The notes beneath the pieces were generated by a model, which worked only from the letters and a program-made list of their open reading frames with translations, ran no database searches and had not been told where the DNA came from. A DNA stretch of 64,000 nucleotides from Bradyrhizobium elkanii WSM2783 (GTDB taxonomy: Bacteria > Pseudomonadota > Alphaproteobacteria > Rhizobiales > Xanthobacteraceae), in NCBI RefSeq assembly GCF_000472865.1, contig NZ_AXAP01000038.1:297-64296 (forward strand), in the 5' to 3' direction. The position numbers were made by a program, and so were the translations under genes. Below are positions 17,093 through 26,525 of the stretch, piece by piece (within the stretch, counting starts at the first letter, position 1; each line of letters begins with the position of its first letter).

Positions 17093-17320
17093 TTCCCGCT
17101 GCTTGCGAGTTTGGGGGCCAAGAAGGTCCCGGACGAACTACTTCTTCTATCGCCATCAAGCGCCTTGGCGTTTTCATACAGCCAAGACCGTAAGCGGCAG
17201 GTTTTGTAATCCCATAGACATTCGTAGCAAGGACGCGCGCACGGTGCGTCCTTGGGCTTTCAGGACGGAATACGTCGTCCACGAAAGCACGGGCGGGCCG
17301 CGACGTAAGGCCCGATCCGC
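17093..17320. other. intergenic region with a hairpin, upstream of small secreted gene
   Basis: The stretch holds a hairpin at 17229-17253 (arms AAGGACGC / GCGTCCTT), 68 bases beyond the stop of the MFS gene, which may end that transcript. I see no gene with a credible start on either strand. Confidence 0.35.
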
Positions 17321-18901
17321 CTACTCCGCCACTTCCACCTGGCGCGTGGTCGGGCCTGCGAGCGGCCGCTCTTCCATGATGGTGATGCACAGCGCAGCCG
17401 TTGCGAGCAGCACGGCGGCGGCGCCGAAGACGAAGCGGAAGGCGTTGGTCATGTCGGCGACCGGGATCGAACTCACCTCGCCATGATGTTCGCCGGCAAG
17501 CGAGATGTCGGCTCCGAGCGCCATCAGCAGGATCGCGGCGAACGCCGCCACCGCGAACGAGGCCATCAGCGCGCGGAAGAAATTCATCGCACCGGTCACG
17601 GTGCCGACCTGCGAGCGCGCCACCGCATTCTGCAGCGAGACCACGCTGACCGGAAACGTCGTGCCGAGGCCGAGCGCGAACACCGACATCAGCGTGAGCA
17701 GCCCCCACAGCGGCAGCGTGGTCATCGACATCGCCACGCCGCAGAGGGCGGCGACCGAGGTGCCGACGATCGCGACGCGCTTGTAATGCTTGGCACGCGC
17801 CATGGTCCGGCCGGCAATCGCCGCGCCGCAGGTCGAGACCGCGGCAAGCGGGATCAGCGCCAGCCCGGCCTCGCTGGCGCTGAGGTGATAGACCACCTCA
17901 TAGTAGAGCGGCAGGTGCACCGTCAGCCCGACGATCGCGCCAAGCGCGCAACTGCCCGCGACGATCGCGAAAGGAACGACTGTTCCGCTCAGGAGCGACA
18001 GCGGCAGGAACGGCTCGTCCGCCCTGCCCGCGTGCCACACGAAGGTGGCGGCGAGCGCAAACGACGCGCCGATCATCGCCATGATCACCGGCGACAGCCA
18101 GGCAAAATGGTTGCCGCCCCAGGTCAACACCAGCATGAACACGACCGCGGAGGCCATCAACAGGATGCCGCCAAGCCAGTCGACCTTGCGCCTGCGGTGG
18201 AACACCGGGATCTTGCCCATCTTCGGCAACAGCAGCGCCAGTGCAGCAAACGACAGCGGCAGGTTGATCCAGAAGATCATCGACCAGTGCAGATGCTCGG
18301 CGAACACGCCGCCGATCACCGGCCCCGCGATGCCGCCGGCCATCCAGACGCTGCTGAAATAGGCCTGGTACTGGCCGCGCTCGCGCGGGCTGACCACGTC
18401 GGAGATCACGGTCTGCACGACCGGCATGATGCCGCCGCCGCCGAGTCCCTGCAGCCCGCGCGCCAGGATCAATATCGGCATGTTGGGTGCGACCGCACAC
18501 AGGATCGAACCGACGACGAACAGGCTGAGCGAGGTGATGATCATGGCGCGGCGGCCATAGATGTCACTCAGCGTGCCGAATACCGGCGCCACCGCGGTCG
18601 ACGCCAAGAGGTAGGCCGTGATTACCCAGGACAGGTTGGAGACGTCGCCGAACTGGCGGCCGATGGTCGGCAGCGCCGTCGCGACGATGGTCTGGTCGAG
18701 CGCCGCCAGGAACATCGTCAGCATCAGGCTGATCACGATGGTGCGGACTTCGTCCGGGGCAAGCGGAGCCGGCGGCGCCAAGGGTGGCGCGTCGGCGAGG
18801 TCGATCACCTCGGTCGGCAGGCGGGACAGCTCTTCGGCTACGTCTGCAGGCAATGTCTGTCGGCCGGCAGGTTCACGGCTCTGCCGTTCGAACTTGTTCA
18901 T
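17321..18901 (-). CDS. MFS drug exporter, DHA2 (14-span) family
   Basis: I chose the ATG at 18901 (MNKFERQSREP), giving 526 residues; the frame is open 24 residues further up. After a soluble N-terminal stretch of about 50 residues come 14 predicted spans. MFLAALDQTIVATALPTIG is the hallmark of the EmrB/QacA (DHA2) family, with the LDQTIVxxALP motif carrying the conserved acidic residue, and motif A follows as GTLSDIYGRRAMI. It would export drugs or other hydrophobic compounds by proton antiport. No adaptor or regulator gene is adjacent, so it is probably of the QacA rather than EmrB type. Confidence 0.93.
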   Translation of the reverse strand: MNKFERQSREPAGRQTLPADVAEELSRLPTEVIDLADAPPLAPPAPLAPDEVRTIVISLMLTMFLAALDQTIVATALPTIGRQFGDVSNLSWVITAYLLASTAVAPVFGTLSDIYGRRAMIITSLSLFVVGSILCAVAPNMPILILARGLQGLGGGGIMPVVQTVISDVVSPRERGQYQAYFSSVWMAGGIAGPVIGGVFAEHLHWSMIFWINLPLSFAALALLLPKMGKIPVFHRRRKVDWLGGILLMASAVVFMLVLTWGGNHFAWLSPVIMAMIGASFALAATFVWHAGRADEPFLPLSLLSGTVVPFAIVAGSCALGAIVGLTVHLPLYYEVVYHLSASEAGLALIPLAAVSTCGAAIAGRTMARAKHYKRVAIVGTSVAALCGVAMSMTTLPLWGLLTLMSVFALGLGTTFPVSVVSLQNAVARSQVGTVTGAMNFFRALMASFAVAAFAAILLMALGADISLAGEHHGEVSSIPVADMTNAFRFVFGAAAVLLATAALCITIMEERPLAGPTTRQVEVAE

Positions 18902-19060
18902 CTCGGGCGCAATTTCTCGCTGCAGCGCAACGCCGCAATGGAATCGTTCTATGAATTTCAATCTAGGCAGCAAATGTCTGCTGAGGCAGGCGGCTCAGCG
19001 CATGGGCGCATTCCGAGGCCGCGTCATCCCAATGACGTGAGTTGCGCCTTGGATGAGACG

Positions 19061-19582
19061 CTACGATTTCGGCCGGTTTTTCAGCCGCGCCCGCTTCGGC
19101 AACAGCGCCGGCCACCGCACGATGTGGTCCTCGAGCTCGGCGTCTGGGATCTCGTCCTCGGTTCCCTGCACCCGGCCGCGCACGGAGACGCCGGCCTCGT
19201 GCACGGTGTTCGGGTCGCCGGAAATCAGCGGATGCCACCAATAGAGATCGCGCCCCTCCGCGACCAGTTTGTAGCCGCAGCTCGGCGGCAGCCAATTGAG
19301 GCTACGGACATTCTCGGGCGTCAGCCGGACGCAGTCCGGAACCTTGTCGGACCTGTTCGGATAGTCCTTGCAGGCGCAGCGCCCCGCATCCAGGAGTTTG
19401 CAGGAGACGTGGGTGAAGTAGATCTTCCCGGTGTCCTCGTCCTCGAGCTTCTCCAGGCAGCAGCGCCCGCAGCCGTCGCACAGGCTTTCCCATTCGACAT
19501 TGGACATTTGCTCCAACGTCTTGGTTTTCCAGAAAAATCCCTCCTGGTTCGAGGCGCGCTTGGGTGGTGCGGTCATGGACAT
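19061..19582 (-). CDS. YcgN-like cysteine-cluster protein (UPF0260)
   Basis: This 173-residue protein belongs to the YkgJ/YcgN group. Conserved cysteines occur in CDGCGRCCLEK (about residues 36-45), CKLLDAGRCACKDYPNR and DCVRLTPENV, spaced for a zinc or iron-sulfur site. WLPPSCGYKL and LYWWHPLISGDP are typical of the family. It is a soluble protein of unknown biochemical role, conserved in Proteobacteria. It is a single gene, divergent from the penicillin-binding protein gene. Confidence 0.9.
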   Translation of the reverse strand: MSMTAPPKRASNQEGFFWKTKTLEQMSNVEWESLCDGCGRCCLEKLEDEDTGKIYFTHVSCKLLDAGRCACKDYPNRSDKVPDCVRLTPENVRSLNWLPPSCGYKLVAEGRDLYWWHPLISGDPNTVHEAGVSVRGRVQGTEDEIPDAELEDHIVRWPALLPKRARLKNRPKS

Positions 19583-19871
19583 CGAAGAATTTGGTTTAAC
19601 TCGGCTCGCACCCCATCTAGGGGCGGCAGTGGCAGGCGCGCAAGCGGGCCCATCTACGGGCCAGCCAACGAGTTCACAAACAGGTTCAGCCTGACATTAA
19701 AATCGCAAGCAACACCATTGGTTTATAGCCTCCGCTCAGATAGAAACAACAACCGAGTCTCCCAGGTGACGCGAACAGCGCCTTGGGTTTGCCGCAACAT
19801 GGAATCAAGACGCTCGACCGGTGCCCAAATGGATGGGCACGTGAGCGGTTTCTAAACGAGCAAGGGCCCCG

Positions 19872-22142
19872 GTGCGCCAGATCCTACCGCCGCAGTGGAC
19901 GACCAAGCTCCGGAACTTCTTTCTGGACCTGGATGCGCGCATCGACTCCACGCTGTTCTCCTCCGCCAGGGGACTGCGTGAGCTTTATGAGCGCTATTCC
20001 ACCTTCATGGACCGCTTCTATGTCGGCCGCTGGAAGCGCTGGGTGCTCATCGAGCCGCTGTCGGAAGCCGCCACCATGGGGCTCGGCGGCATGGTCGTGC
20101 TGCTGGCGCTGGCGATCCCGGCGTTCCGCGAAACCGCCGATGACGACTGGCTGAAGAAGTCCGATCTCGCGGTGAGCTTCCTCGACCGTTACGGCAATCC
20201 GATCGGCAGCCGCGGCATCAAGCATAACGACTCGATCCCGCTGGAAGACTTTCCGGACGTTCTGATCAAGGCCACCCTCGCCACCGAGGACCGCCGCTTT
20301 TACGACCATTTCGGCATCGACATCGCCGGCACCGCCCGCGCGCTTGTCACCAACGCGCAGGCCGGCGGCGTGCGCCAGGGCGGCTCCTCGATCACGCAGC
20401 AGCTTGCCAAGAACCTGTTCCTGAACAACGAGCGCACCATCGAGCGCAAGATCAAGGAAGCATTCCTGGCGATCTGGCTCGAGCACCGCCTCAGCAAGAA
20501 CGAGATCCTGAAGCTCTATCTCGACCGCGCCTATATGGGCGGCGGCACCTTCGGCGTCGACGGCGCGGCGCATTTCTACTTCAACAAGTCGGCGCGCGAC
20601 GTCAATCTGGCGGAAGCCGCGATGCTCGCCGGCCTGTTCAAGGCGCCGACCAAATACGCACCGCATATCAACCTGCCGGCGGCGCGCGCCCGCGCCAACG
20701 TCGTGCTCGATAACCTCGTCGATGCCGGCTTCATGACCGAGGGCCAGGTGTTCGGCGCCCGCCGCAATCCCGCTGTGGCGGTCGACCGGCGCGACGAGAA
20801 TTCGCCGAACTACTATCTCGACTGGGCATTCGACGAGATGCGCAGGCTCGTGGACACCTTCCCGAAATCCTACACCGAGCGCGTGTTCGTGGTCCGTACC
20901 GCCATCGACATGAACGTACAGCGCGCCGCCGAGGAGGCGATCGAGAACCAGCTTCGTCAGTTCGGCCGCGACTATCACGCGACCCAGGCGGCGACCGTGG
21001 TCGCCGATCTCGACGGCGGCGTGCGCGCGATGGTCGGCGGCCGCGACTATGGCGCCAGCCAGTTCAACCGCGCCACCGACGCCTACCGGCAGCCCGGCTC
21101 GTCATTCAAGCCTTATGTCTACACCACGGCGCTCCTGAACGGGTTCACGCCGAACTCGAAGATCGTCGACGGCCCAGTATGCATCGGCAATTGGTGCCCG
21201 CAGAACTATGGCCACTCCTATTCCGGCTCGGTGACGCTGACGCAGGCGATCACGCGCTCGATCAACGTCGTGCCGGTGAAACTCTCGATCGCGCTCGGCG
21301 GCAAGGAAGGCCCGAAGGCCGGCCGCGCCAAGATCGTCGAAGTGGCCCGTCGTTTCGGCCTCAAGGCGCCGCTGCCGGATACGCCGTCGCTGCCGATCGG
21401 CTCCGACGAGGTCACCGTGGTCGAGCATGCGGTCGCTTACGCGACGTTCCCGAACAGGGGCCGGTCCGTCACACCACATTCGGTGCTGGAAGTCCGCACC
21501 GGCGCCGGCGACCTCGTCTGGCGCTGGGACCGCGACGGTCCGCAGCCGCGGCAGGCGATCCCGGCCTCCGTTGCCGCCGACATGGCGGGGATGATGAGCC
21601 ACGTGGTGAGCGAAGGCACCGCCCGCCGCGCCGCGCTCGATGGTATTCCGACCGCCGGCAAGACCGGCACCACCAACGCTTATCGTGACGCCTGGTTCGT
21701 CGGCTACACCGGCAACTTCACCTGCGCGGTCTGGTACGGCAATGACGACTACTCGCCAACCAATCGTATGACCGGCGGCTCGCTGCCGGCACAGACTTGG
21801 CACGACATCATGGTCGCCGCGCATCAGGGCGTCGAGGTCCGGGAAATTCCCGGCATCGGCATGGGCCAGAAACTGCCGAAGGAGCCGGCGGCGCAGGCGA
21901 ATGCCGCGCCCAAGATACTCGAGACCAAGCCCGGTCCGCCGCCAGTGCTGACCAAGCGCGGCGCCGATATCCTGGTGCGGGTCGAGAAAATGCTCGACGA
22001 TGCGGCCAGGACGTTGGGCAAGACGTCGTCCAACGCGCCGGCGCAACCGGATAAGCCGTCGTCCAGCGCACTGGCCTTCCCCGAGAATTACATCACGGCG
22101 GCCGGCGACCAGGCGGCGCCACCGACGCCGCGCAAGAACTAG
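19872..22142 (+). CDS. class A penicillin-binding protein (bifunctional transglycosylase/transpeptidase)
   Basis: This 756-residue protein starts at a GTG. A membrane span (about 68-86) precedes the GT51 transglycosylase domain, with the family motifs ATEDRRFYDHFG and QGGSSITQQLAKNLF. The transpeptidase domain follows with SxxK (Ser410-Lys413, in PGSSFKP) and KTGTTN. The protein polymerises lipid II and cross-links peptidoglycan in the periplasm. The N-terminal extension before the membrane span is longer than in E. coli PBP1a. The C-terminal tail (about 660-756) is Pro/Ala-rich and probably disordered. Confidence 0.95.
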   Translation: MRQILPPQWTTKLRNFFLDLDARIDSTLFSSARGLRELYERYSTFMDRFYVGRWKRWVLIEPLSEAATMGLGGMVVLLALAIPAFRETADDDWLKKSDLAVSFLDRYGNPIGSRGIKHNDSIPLEDFPDVLIKATLATEDRRFYDHFGIDIAGTARALVTNAQAGGVRQGGSSITQQLAKNLFLNNERTIERKIKEAFLAIWLEHRLSKNEILKLYLDRAYMGGGTFGVDGAAHFYFNKSARDVNLAEAAMLAGLFKAPTKYAPHINLPAARARANVVLDNLVDAGFMTEGQVFGARRNPAVAVDRRDENSPNYYLDWAFDEMRRLVDTFPKSYTERVFVVRTAIDMNVQRAAEEAIENQLRQFGRDYHATQAATVVADLDGGVRAMVGGRDYGASQFNRATDAYRQPGSSFKPYVYTTALLNGFTPNSKIVDGPVCIGNWCPQNYGHSYSGSVTLTQAITRSINVVPVKLSIALGGKEGPKAGRAKIVEVARRFGLKAPLPDTPSLPIGSDEVTVVEHAVAYATFPNRGRSVTPHSVLEVRTGAGDLVWRWDRDGPQPRQAIPASVAADMAGMMSHVVSEGTARRAALDGIPTAGKTGTTNAYRDAWFVGYTGNFTCAVWYGNDDYSPTNRMTGGSLPAQTWHDIMVAAHQGVEVREIPGIGMGQKLPKEPAAQANAAPKILETKPGPPPVLTKRGADILVRVEKMLDDAARTLGKTSSNAPAQPDKPSSSALAFPENYITAAGDQAAPPTPRKN

Positions 22143-22182
22143 AGCATGATCCGGCCAGTGATCGCTTCGGAGCTGTAAGGCC

Positions 22183-22761
22183 GTGCGGCTGATCCTCATC
22201 ACCTTGCTCGCGCTGATCGTTGCCGCCGGGATCGGGCTCGGCTCGACTTACGTCGCCGCGACGCGCGGCACGAATATCGGCACGCTGAAGATCGGCGCAT
22301 GGACGGCGCGGCCGCGGAACGGCACATCCGACATCGACCCCTACAACCGCGCGATCATCGCCCGCTCGGGCGAATTGCCTGTTGGCACCGGCGACGGCAT
22401 CGGCTTCACCGCCACCACCGACGACAACAAGAAACCGCTCGACGGACGCTGCGACGTCGTCGTCAGCGGCGTCACCCCGCCGGCGCGGTTCTGGACGCTG
22501 ACGCTGTTCGACAACAAGGGCCGTCTGGTGGCGAATTCGCTGCAGCGCTACGGCTTCACCAGCCAGGAGATCATCCGCGCATCCGATGGCACCTTCGAGA
22601 TCCGCATCGCCTCGCGCTCGCGCGCCGGCAACTGGCTGCCGACGGGCGGCATCGAGCGTTACGCGCTGATGCTGCGGCTCTACGATACGCCGGTCGGGGT
22701 GGCGACGCGGACCCAGCGCGACGCGCCGATGCCGACGATTTCGACGGTGGGCTGCCCATGA
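22183..22761 (+). CDS. DUF1214 membrane-anchored/exported protein
   Basis: This 192-residue protein starts at a GTG. A hydrophobic N terminus (LILITLLALIVAAGIGLGS) acts as anchor or signal, followed by a DUF1214 domain with typical ARFWTLTLFDNKGRLV and NWLPTG segments. The stop overlaps the next gene's ATG by four bases (ATGA), so it pairs with the DUF1254 gene downstream. DUF1254 and DUF1214 are usually fused in one protein; here they are two proteins in the reverse order. Biochemical role unknown. Confidence 0.85.
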   Translation: MRLILITLLALIVAAGIGLGSTYVAATRGTNIGTLKIGAWTARPRNGTSDIDPYNRAIIARSGELPVGTGDGIGFTATTDDNKKPLDGRCDVVVSGVTPPARFWTLTLFDNKGRLVANSLQRYGFTSQEIIRASDGTFEIRIASRSRAGNWLPTGGIERYALMLRLYDTPVGVATRTQRDAPMPTISTVGCP

Positions 22762-23378
22762 TCCGCCTCGCCTTCACGATCATCGCAGGCGTGCTGCTGG
22801 GCGGCGTGGTGCACCTCGTCAGCGTGCTGGCCCTGCCGCGGATCGCCTCGCAGGACGCCTATTCGCGGTTGACGCCGATCACGCAGCTCAACGCGGTCAC
22901 ACCACTGCCATCAGCGGATCCCGGCAATTCGCTGATGCCGTTCATGGACCCGGCATTCGCGATGGCGATCTGCCGCTACGATCTCTCGACCGGGCCGATC
23001 AAGCTGACGGTGCCGGTGAGCCAGGCCTATACCTCGGTGTCGTTCTACACTCGCAACGAGCTCGCCTATTACGCCATCAACGACCGCTCCGCCGGCAAGA
23101 AGGTGATCGAGCTCGATTTGATGACCGAGGCGCAGCACAACGAGCTGCCGGAGGATGAGGACGTCACCGCCGCCGACCGGCTGATCATCGATTCCCCGAC
23201 CACGACCGGCCTGATCCTCCTGAAGGCGCTGGCGGCCGAGCCCGGCCTGATGCCGCAGGCCCAGGCCTCGCTCGCGGCCGCAAGCTGCAAGGTGCAGGCC
23301 TGGCCGCCGGCACCGAAGCAGGCCGAAATCCCGCTCCCCGCCCCTGCGCCCGCGGCACGGCCTTCCGGCAAGCGCTAG
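22758..23378 (+). CDS. DUF1254-type membrane-anchored protein
   Basis: This 206-residue protein starts at the ATG overlapping the DUF1214 stop. It has an N-terminal membrane anchor (LAFTIIAGVLLGGVVHLVSVLAL) and then a domain like DUF1254 (PFMDPAFAMAICRYDLS, SFYTRNELAYYAINDRSAG), ending in a Pro/Ala-rich tail. The related frame 22299-22757 upstream is an overlapping shadow, not part of this gene. It probably acts together with the DUF1214 protein in the periplasm. Confidence 0.85.
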   Translation: MIRLAFTIIAGVLLGGVVHLVSVLALPRIASQDAYSRLTPITQLNAVTPLPSADPGNSLMPFMDPAFAMAICRYDLSTGPIKLTVPVSQAYTSVSFYTRNELAYYAINDRSAGKKVIELDLMTEAQHNELPEDEDVTAADRLIIDSPTTTGLILLKALAAEPGLMPQAQASLAAASCKVQAWPPAPKQAEIPLPAPAPAARPSGKR

Positions 23379-23387
23379 ACTGCCAGC

Positions 23388-23482
23388 CCTCATGGTGAGG
23401 AGGCGCGCAGCGCCGTCTCGAACCATGAGGCCCGTGGCCCATCCTTCGAGACGCGGGCTTACGCCCGCTCCCCAGGATGAGG
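23388..23482. repeat. dispersed repeat with inverted ends
   Basis: The stretch begins CCTCATGGTGAGG and ends CCAGGATGAGG, with inner CGTCTCGAACCATGAGG and CATCCTTCGAGACGCG. These pair to a long imperfect hairpin. This type is abundant between genes of Bradyrhizobium. It separates the convergent DUF1254 and lipoprotein genes and may help termination. Confidence 0.7.
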
Positions 23483-23504
23483 TCTGTGTGCGGTGGCGCG
23501 GTCG

Positions 23505-24284
23505 TTAGCCCTTCACGACGGTGGCGTGCCCGATCACCGGCGGCTGTGCGGCGACTGGCGGATTGGCGGTCAGCACGGCGAGCTCGCCGATCAGGCGGTC
23601 GGCATCAGCCGCGACGTTATCGGGCGCCTGGATCACCAACCGCTCCAGCGCCCAGCGATAGGACGAGATCCGCCGCTCCAGGCATTGCTGGACCCACTGC
23701 ACAATCAGCGTGTTCTCCTCCATCCGCGCGATCGCGTCAGCCCGCTCACGCGGCGACAGGTCCGACACCATGCCGAGGCTGGCATTGCGCTTGCGGTCGA
23801 GCTCGATGACGCGCCAGGCGGTGGCAAAGAACGGCTCGAAGCGTGTGATGTCGTCGCGCACGTCGTCGATCAGCTGCATGTAGCGGGAAGTGTGCGCGCG
23901 GTGGGGCTCATCGATCAGCGCCCGCCCGTAAGCGGTGCGGTCGAACACCACCTTCTGTCGCCATGGCGATGGCAGCGGCTGATAATCGCCGAACACGCTC
24001 TTCCAGGCCGGCCGCGAATGTGGCGGCTCGATCAGGGGATAGGCGAGATCGCGGAGCTGGCGCTCGTTCTCGGTAAGCTGGAACTGCGAGGGCCTCATGC
24101 CGATGCTGCCGGTCGCTTCCGCGCCGAGCCAGCGGTGCATGTCGTCGTTGCGGAAGTCGGCGCGGGTGCGTCCGAAATCACCGCCGCTGCAGCCGCCGAG
24201 CGCCGTGCCGATCAGCAGCAGCGCCACTACCGGGCGTGCGCGACGGCGTCCCGTGCTCCGGCTCGGAAGATCCCCCTTCCGCAT
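23505..24284 (-). CDS. lipoprotein of unknown function
   Basis: I chose the ATG at 24284, giving 259 residues; it begins MRKGDLPSRSTGRRRAR, then ALLLIGTALGGC with the lipobox Cys at about residue 32. The mature part is helical and charged (HRWLGAEATGSIGMRPSQF, ENTLIVQWVQQCLERRISSYRWALERLV). A second Cys lies in the latter segment. It has no domain I recognise. It is probably anchored to a membrane as a lipoprotein. Confidence 0.65.
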   Translation of the reverse strand: MRKGDLPSRSTGRRRARPVVALLLIGTALGGCSGGDFGRTRADFRNDDMHRWLGAEATGSIGMRPSQFQLTENERQLRDLAYPLIEPPHSRPAWKSVFGDYQPLPSPWRQKVVFDRTAYGRALIDEPHRAHTSRYMQLIDDVRDDITRFEPFFATAWRVIELDRKRNASLGMVSDLSPRERADAIARMEENTLIVQWVQQCLERRISSYRWALERLVIQAPDNVAADADRLIGELAVLTANPPVAAQPPVIGHATVVKG

Positions 24285-24300
24285 CTCAAACGTCCAATCG

Positions 24301-24501
24301 TCAGGTGCGCCGACGACGACGGCGACGAGGCGCTGCACCTTCTGCCGGCCCGCGTCCACCGTCGCTCTGCTCGGTTACGCGCTCAATCCGGATAACGGGA
24401 AGGATCAGAACAGTCCCCATGCCATCGCTTGCAGCGCCACCCATGACTGCGCCCAGCCGCCGCGAAGCCGCATCCGCCGGAAACTCAATGATGGTGCCCA
24501 T
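24301..24501 (-). CDS. 66-residue conserved small protein
   Basis: The protein starts MGTIIEFPADAASRR, a beginning I recall from many short Bradyrhizobium proteins, and ends with a run of eight or nine arginines (RRRRRRR). The short form, the basic tail and the location directly before the lipoprotein gene suggest a shared transcript. Function unknown; the tail could bind nucleic acid. Confidence 0.55.
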   Translation of the reverse strand: MGTIIEFPADAASRRLGAVMGGAASDGMGTVLILPVIRIERVTEQSDGGRGPAEGAAPRRRRRRRT

Positions 24502-24768
24502 TTCTGTTCTCTCTGCCTGCCGCGCGGCGATGATTGCCAGGCGACGTCCGGATTAAGAACCGCACGTGGTTAACGACCTCTTAATCGGAGCCGCCGGTCG
24601 ATTACCGATGTGGCGAGTGTGCCTTATTCGCCAGATCGCTTCCGTCAGATAGTTCACATTTTAACGGATGCCTTCACGGCTCGTTTTCCTTAACCGGCTC
24701 TTAAAGCCGCCGACATAGGCTGGCGTCAGAACGTTTTGCGCATTCTCGAAAGTCGCGTACGCCTTCCC

Positions 24769-25740
24769 ATGAGCGCAGCTCCAGTCATTCCAGGCCTCGA
24801 CGGGCTGATGACCCTCTCTCGTCGCGAGGGCGTCGACATCCGTCCGACGCTGCTGCGCGTGCTCACCGACCTCTATGTGCAGGCCAAAGCTCATTCGGCT
24901 GATGAAGAGCGGCAGTTCGTCGAACTTGCCTCGCGCCTGATCGACCAGGTGGACGATGCGACGCGCGCGGCGGTGCGGGCGCGGCTCTCGGTCTATCCGG
25001 CGACGCCGGAGGAGCTTCTCGGCAAGCTTAGCCTGCGGCGCACCGACCCGGACCAGCAGTTGCCGGTCGCCGCTGAAATCGCTGGGCCGCCGTCTCCACC
25101 ATTGCCGGTCCAACCCCCGACCGAAGCGCAGCTTCGGATGGCAGCGAGCCTCGCAATGCGGCCCAACGATGCCGCAGAGATCACCGACATGTTCTTCGCC
25201 GCGACGGCCAGCGAACGGGTCCAGATCCTGCAGAACATCGTGCAGACGCCGCTGAAGGCATCAGCCCGGATTCCTGCAGCGCGCGCCGCGCGCGCCATCG
25301 AAATCCTGGAAATGGCGGCCTTCGCCGAAGACATCGAGAATTTCGCGCGCGAGGTCGGCGAAGCCCTGATCCTGCCGTCGCGCATCGCCGAGCAGGTGGT
25401 GAATGATCCCGGCGGCGAGCCGCTGGCCTGCGCGGCGAGAGCGCTGAACATGCCGAGCCCGGCGTTCCAGCGGGTGCTGATGTTCCTCAATCCGGCGTTG
25501 GGTTCATCGGTGCACTACGTATTCCGCTTGTCGCGAATGTACGATCGGCTGAGCGAGCGCACGGCGCTCATCATGCTCGCTGCATGGCGCGGCTCAACCA
25601 TGGCGGTCGCGCGCGCCAAATATCGCCCCTCGCTCTACGATGACGAACGCCATCGCGCACGCTCCACATCTGCCGATAGGCGCCCGGCGGGTCAGCCGGG
25701 CGATGCGCCCGCGATCCGCTCGCAGAGCTCCGGACGCTAG
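24769..25740 (+). CDS. DUF2336 protein
   Basis: The ATG at 24769 gives 323 residues starting MSAAPVIPGLDGLMTLSRREG. The DUF2336 pattern is seen in the N-terminal region (ERQFVELASRLIDQVDDATR, ARLSVYPATPEELLGKL) and in helical repeats around residues 130-290. Many alphaproteobacterial members of this family accompany signalling genes, but the role is not established. A second DUF2336 gene lies at 62414-63520. The frame is open upstream to a TTG at 24736, which I reject as start. Confidence 0.85.
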   Translation: MSAAPVIPGLDGLMTLSRREGVDIRPTLLRVLTDLYVQAKAHSADEERQFVELASRLIDQVDDATRAAVRARLSVYPATPEELLGKLSLRRTDPDQQLPVAAEIAGPPSPPLPVQPPTEAQLRMAASLAMRPNDAAEITDMFFAATASERVQILQNIVQTPLKASARIPAARAARAIEILEMAAFAEDIENFAREVGEALILPSRIAEQVVNDPGGEPLACAARALNMPSPAFQRVLMFLNPALGSSVHYVFRLSRMYDRLSERTALIMLAAWRGSTMAVARAKYRPSLYDDERHRARSTSADRRPAGQPGDAPAIRSQSSGR

Positions 25741-25862
25741 AGCATTTTCGGTTCTGATTGAATCAGAACCGAAGCTCCAGATTCTTGTTTTGACGCGTTT
25801 TCTTCACGCGAACCGGTCTCCACCCTCGGATCAAGTCCGAGGGCATGCTTCGCTCGAAAACC
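25741..25862. repeat. palindromic repeat element
   Basis: A 13-base perfect inverted repeat with a one-base centre lies at 25747-25773 (TTCGGTTCTGATT and its complement), followed by a second stem at 25823-25843 (CCCTCGGA / TCCGAGGG). Part of the element, TTTTCTTCACGC, recurs near 35630. It lies between the convergent DUF2336 and DUF1491 genes. Confidence 0.65.
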
Positions 25863-25863
25863 T

Positions 25864-26208
25864 CTAACCCTTCGCCAGGTCCAGAAAGTGCCGTCCGGCC
25901 TTGTCCTCGGTCTCGACGACCCAGACATCGGGATCGAACCGGATTTCCTTGGCAAGCCGTTGCTCCACCGATGATTCCGGTACCGGCTCCTTCGTCATCG
26001 GCACGAAGATGCGGTCGAACGGCCGGCTGTCTTCATAGGCTGTCTGCGGCGCGGGCGTGTAAAGCATGGCGTTGCCGTCGAGCAGCGCCACCTTGACGAA
26101 CACCGCCCCCGCCTCCTCCGCGCCGCGCCGGCGCACCGCACCGAACACGCCTTCCGTCTGGCAGCGCCGCAGATATGCGGACACCCAGATGCTTGATTTC
26201 AATCGCAT
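25864..26208 (-). CDS. DUF1491 protein
   Basis: I chose the ATG at 26208, giving 114 residues beginning MRLKSSIWVSAYLRRCQTEG, the usual DUF1491 start; the frame runs further up but is not protein-like. The family motif GAVFVKVALLDGNAMLYTPAPQ and a C-terminal region with DPDVWVVETEDKAGRHFL are clear. DUF1491 is a small soluble family of alphaproteobacteria with no known function. Confidence 0.85.
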   Translation of the reverse strand: MRLKSSIWVSAYLRRCQTEGVFGAVRRRGAEEAGAVFVKVALLDGNAMLYTPAPQTAYEDSRPFDRIFVPMTKEPVPESSVEQRLAKEIRFDPDVWVVETEDKAGRHFLDLAKG

Positions 26209-26525
26209 TGCACAACGATAAGCCGGCCGCGAGGTCAGCGCCAGTGCCTCTCCGCTCGTTTTGTGCGAGACGCTCAAACGAACCGGGCGAGCCGGTGGCC
26301 TCCCAAGAGGTGACCGAATTGCCACCTTTTCCACAAGGCACCAGCACTCCGCGACTCTTTGTCACGCAACTAAAACAAGCCGAATTTCCCGAGAAAATCG
26401 ACATCATTTGCCGCAGATGGGCGAGTTTCCGCCTCTAGCGATTGCAACTTCATCCCGATGTCGCGCGACCGTCACGGCCGATTGGTTAACGGACCGGGCT
26501 ACGATCCATTTTCCAGGGGAAAGCA
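26209..26525. other. intergenic region upstream of the RTX operon
   Basis: About 317 bases with no credible gene. It must hold the promoter of the secretion operon, and AGGGGAAAGCA just before the ATG at 26526 is a strong ribosome-binding site. I cannot name a specific regulator site. Confidence 0.35.

Noticed and set aside
17483..19855. Very long open frame (790 codons) on the plus strand, opposite the MFS and cysteine-cluster genes
   Set aside because: It mirrors the codons of real minus-strand genes in GC-rich DNA and its product is rich in Arg, His and Asp with no fold; the genes on the other strand have clear family motifs.
22299..22757. Upstream extension of the DUF1254 frame across the DUF1214 gene
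   Set aside because: The DUF1214 frame is clearly coding there, and the ATGA overlap at 22758 gives a natural start for the DUF1254 gene.
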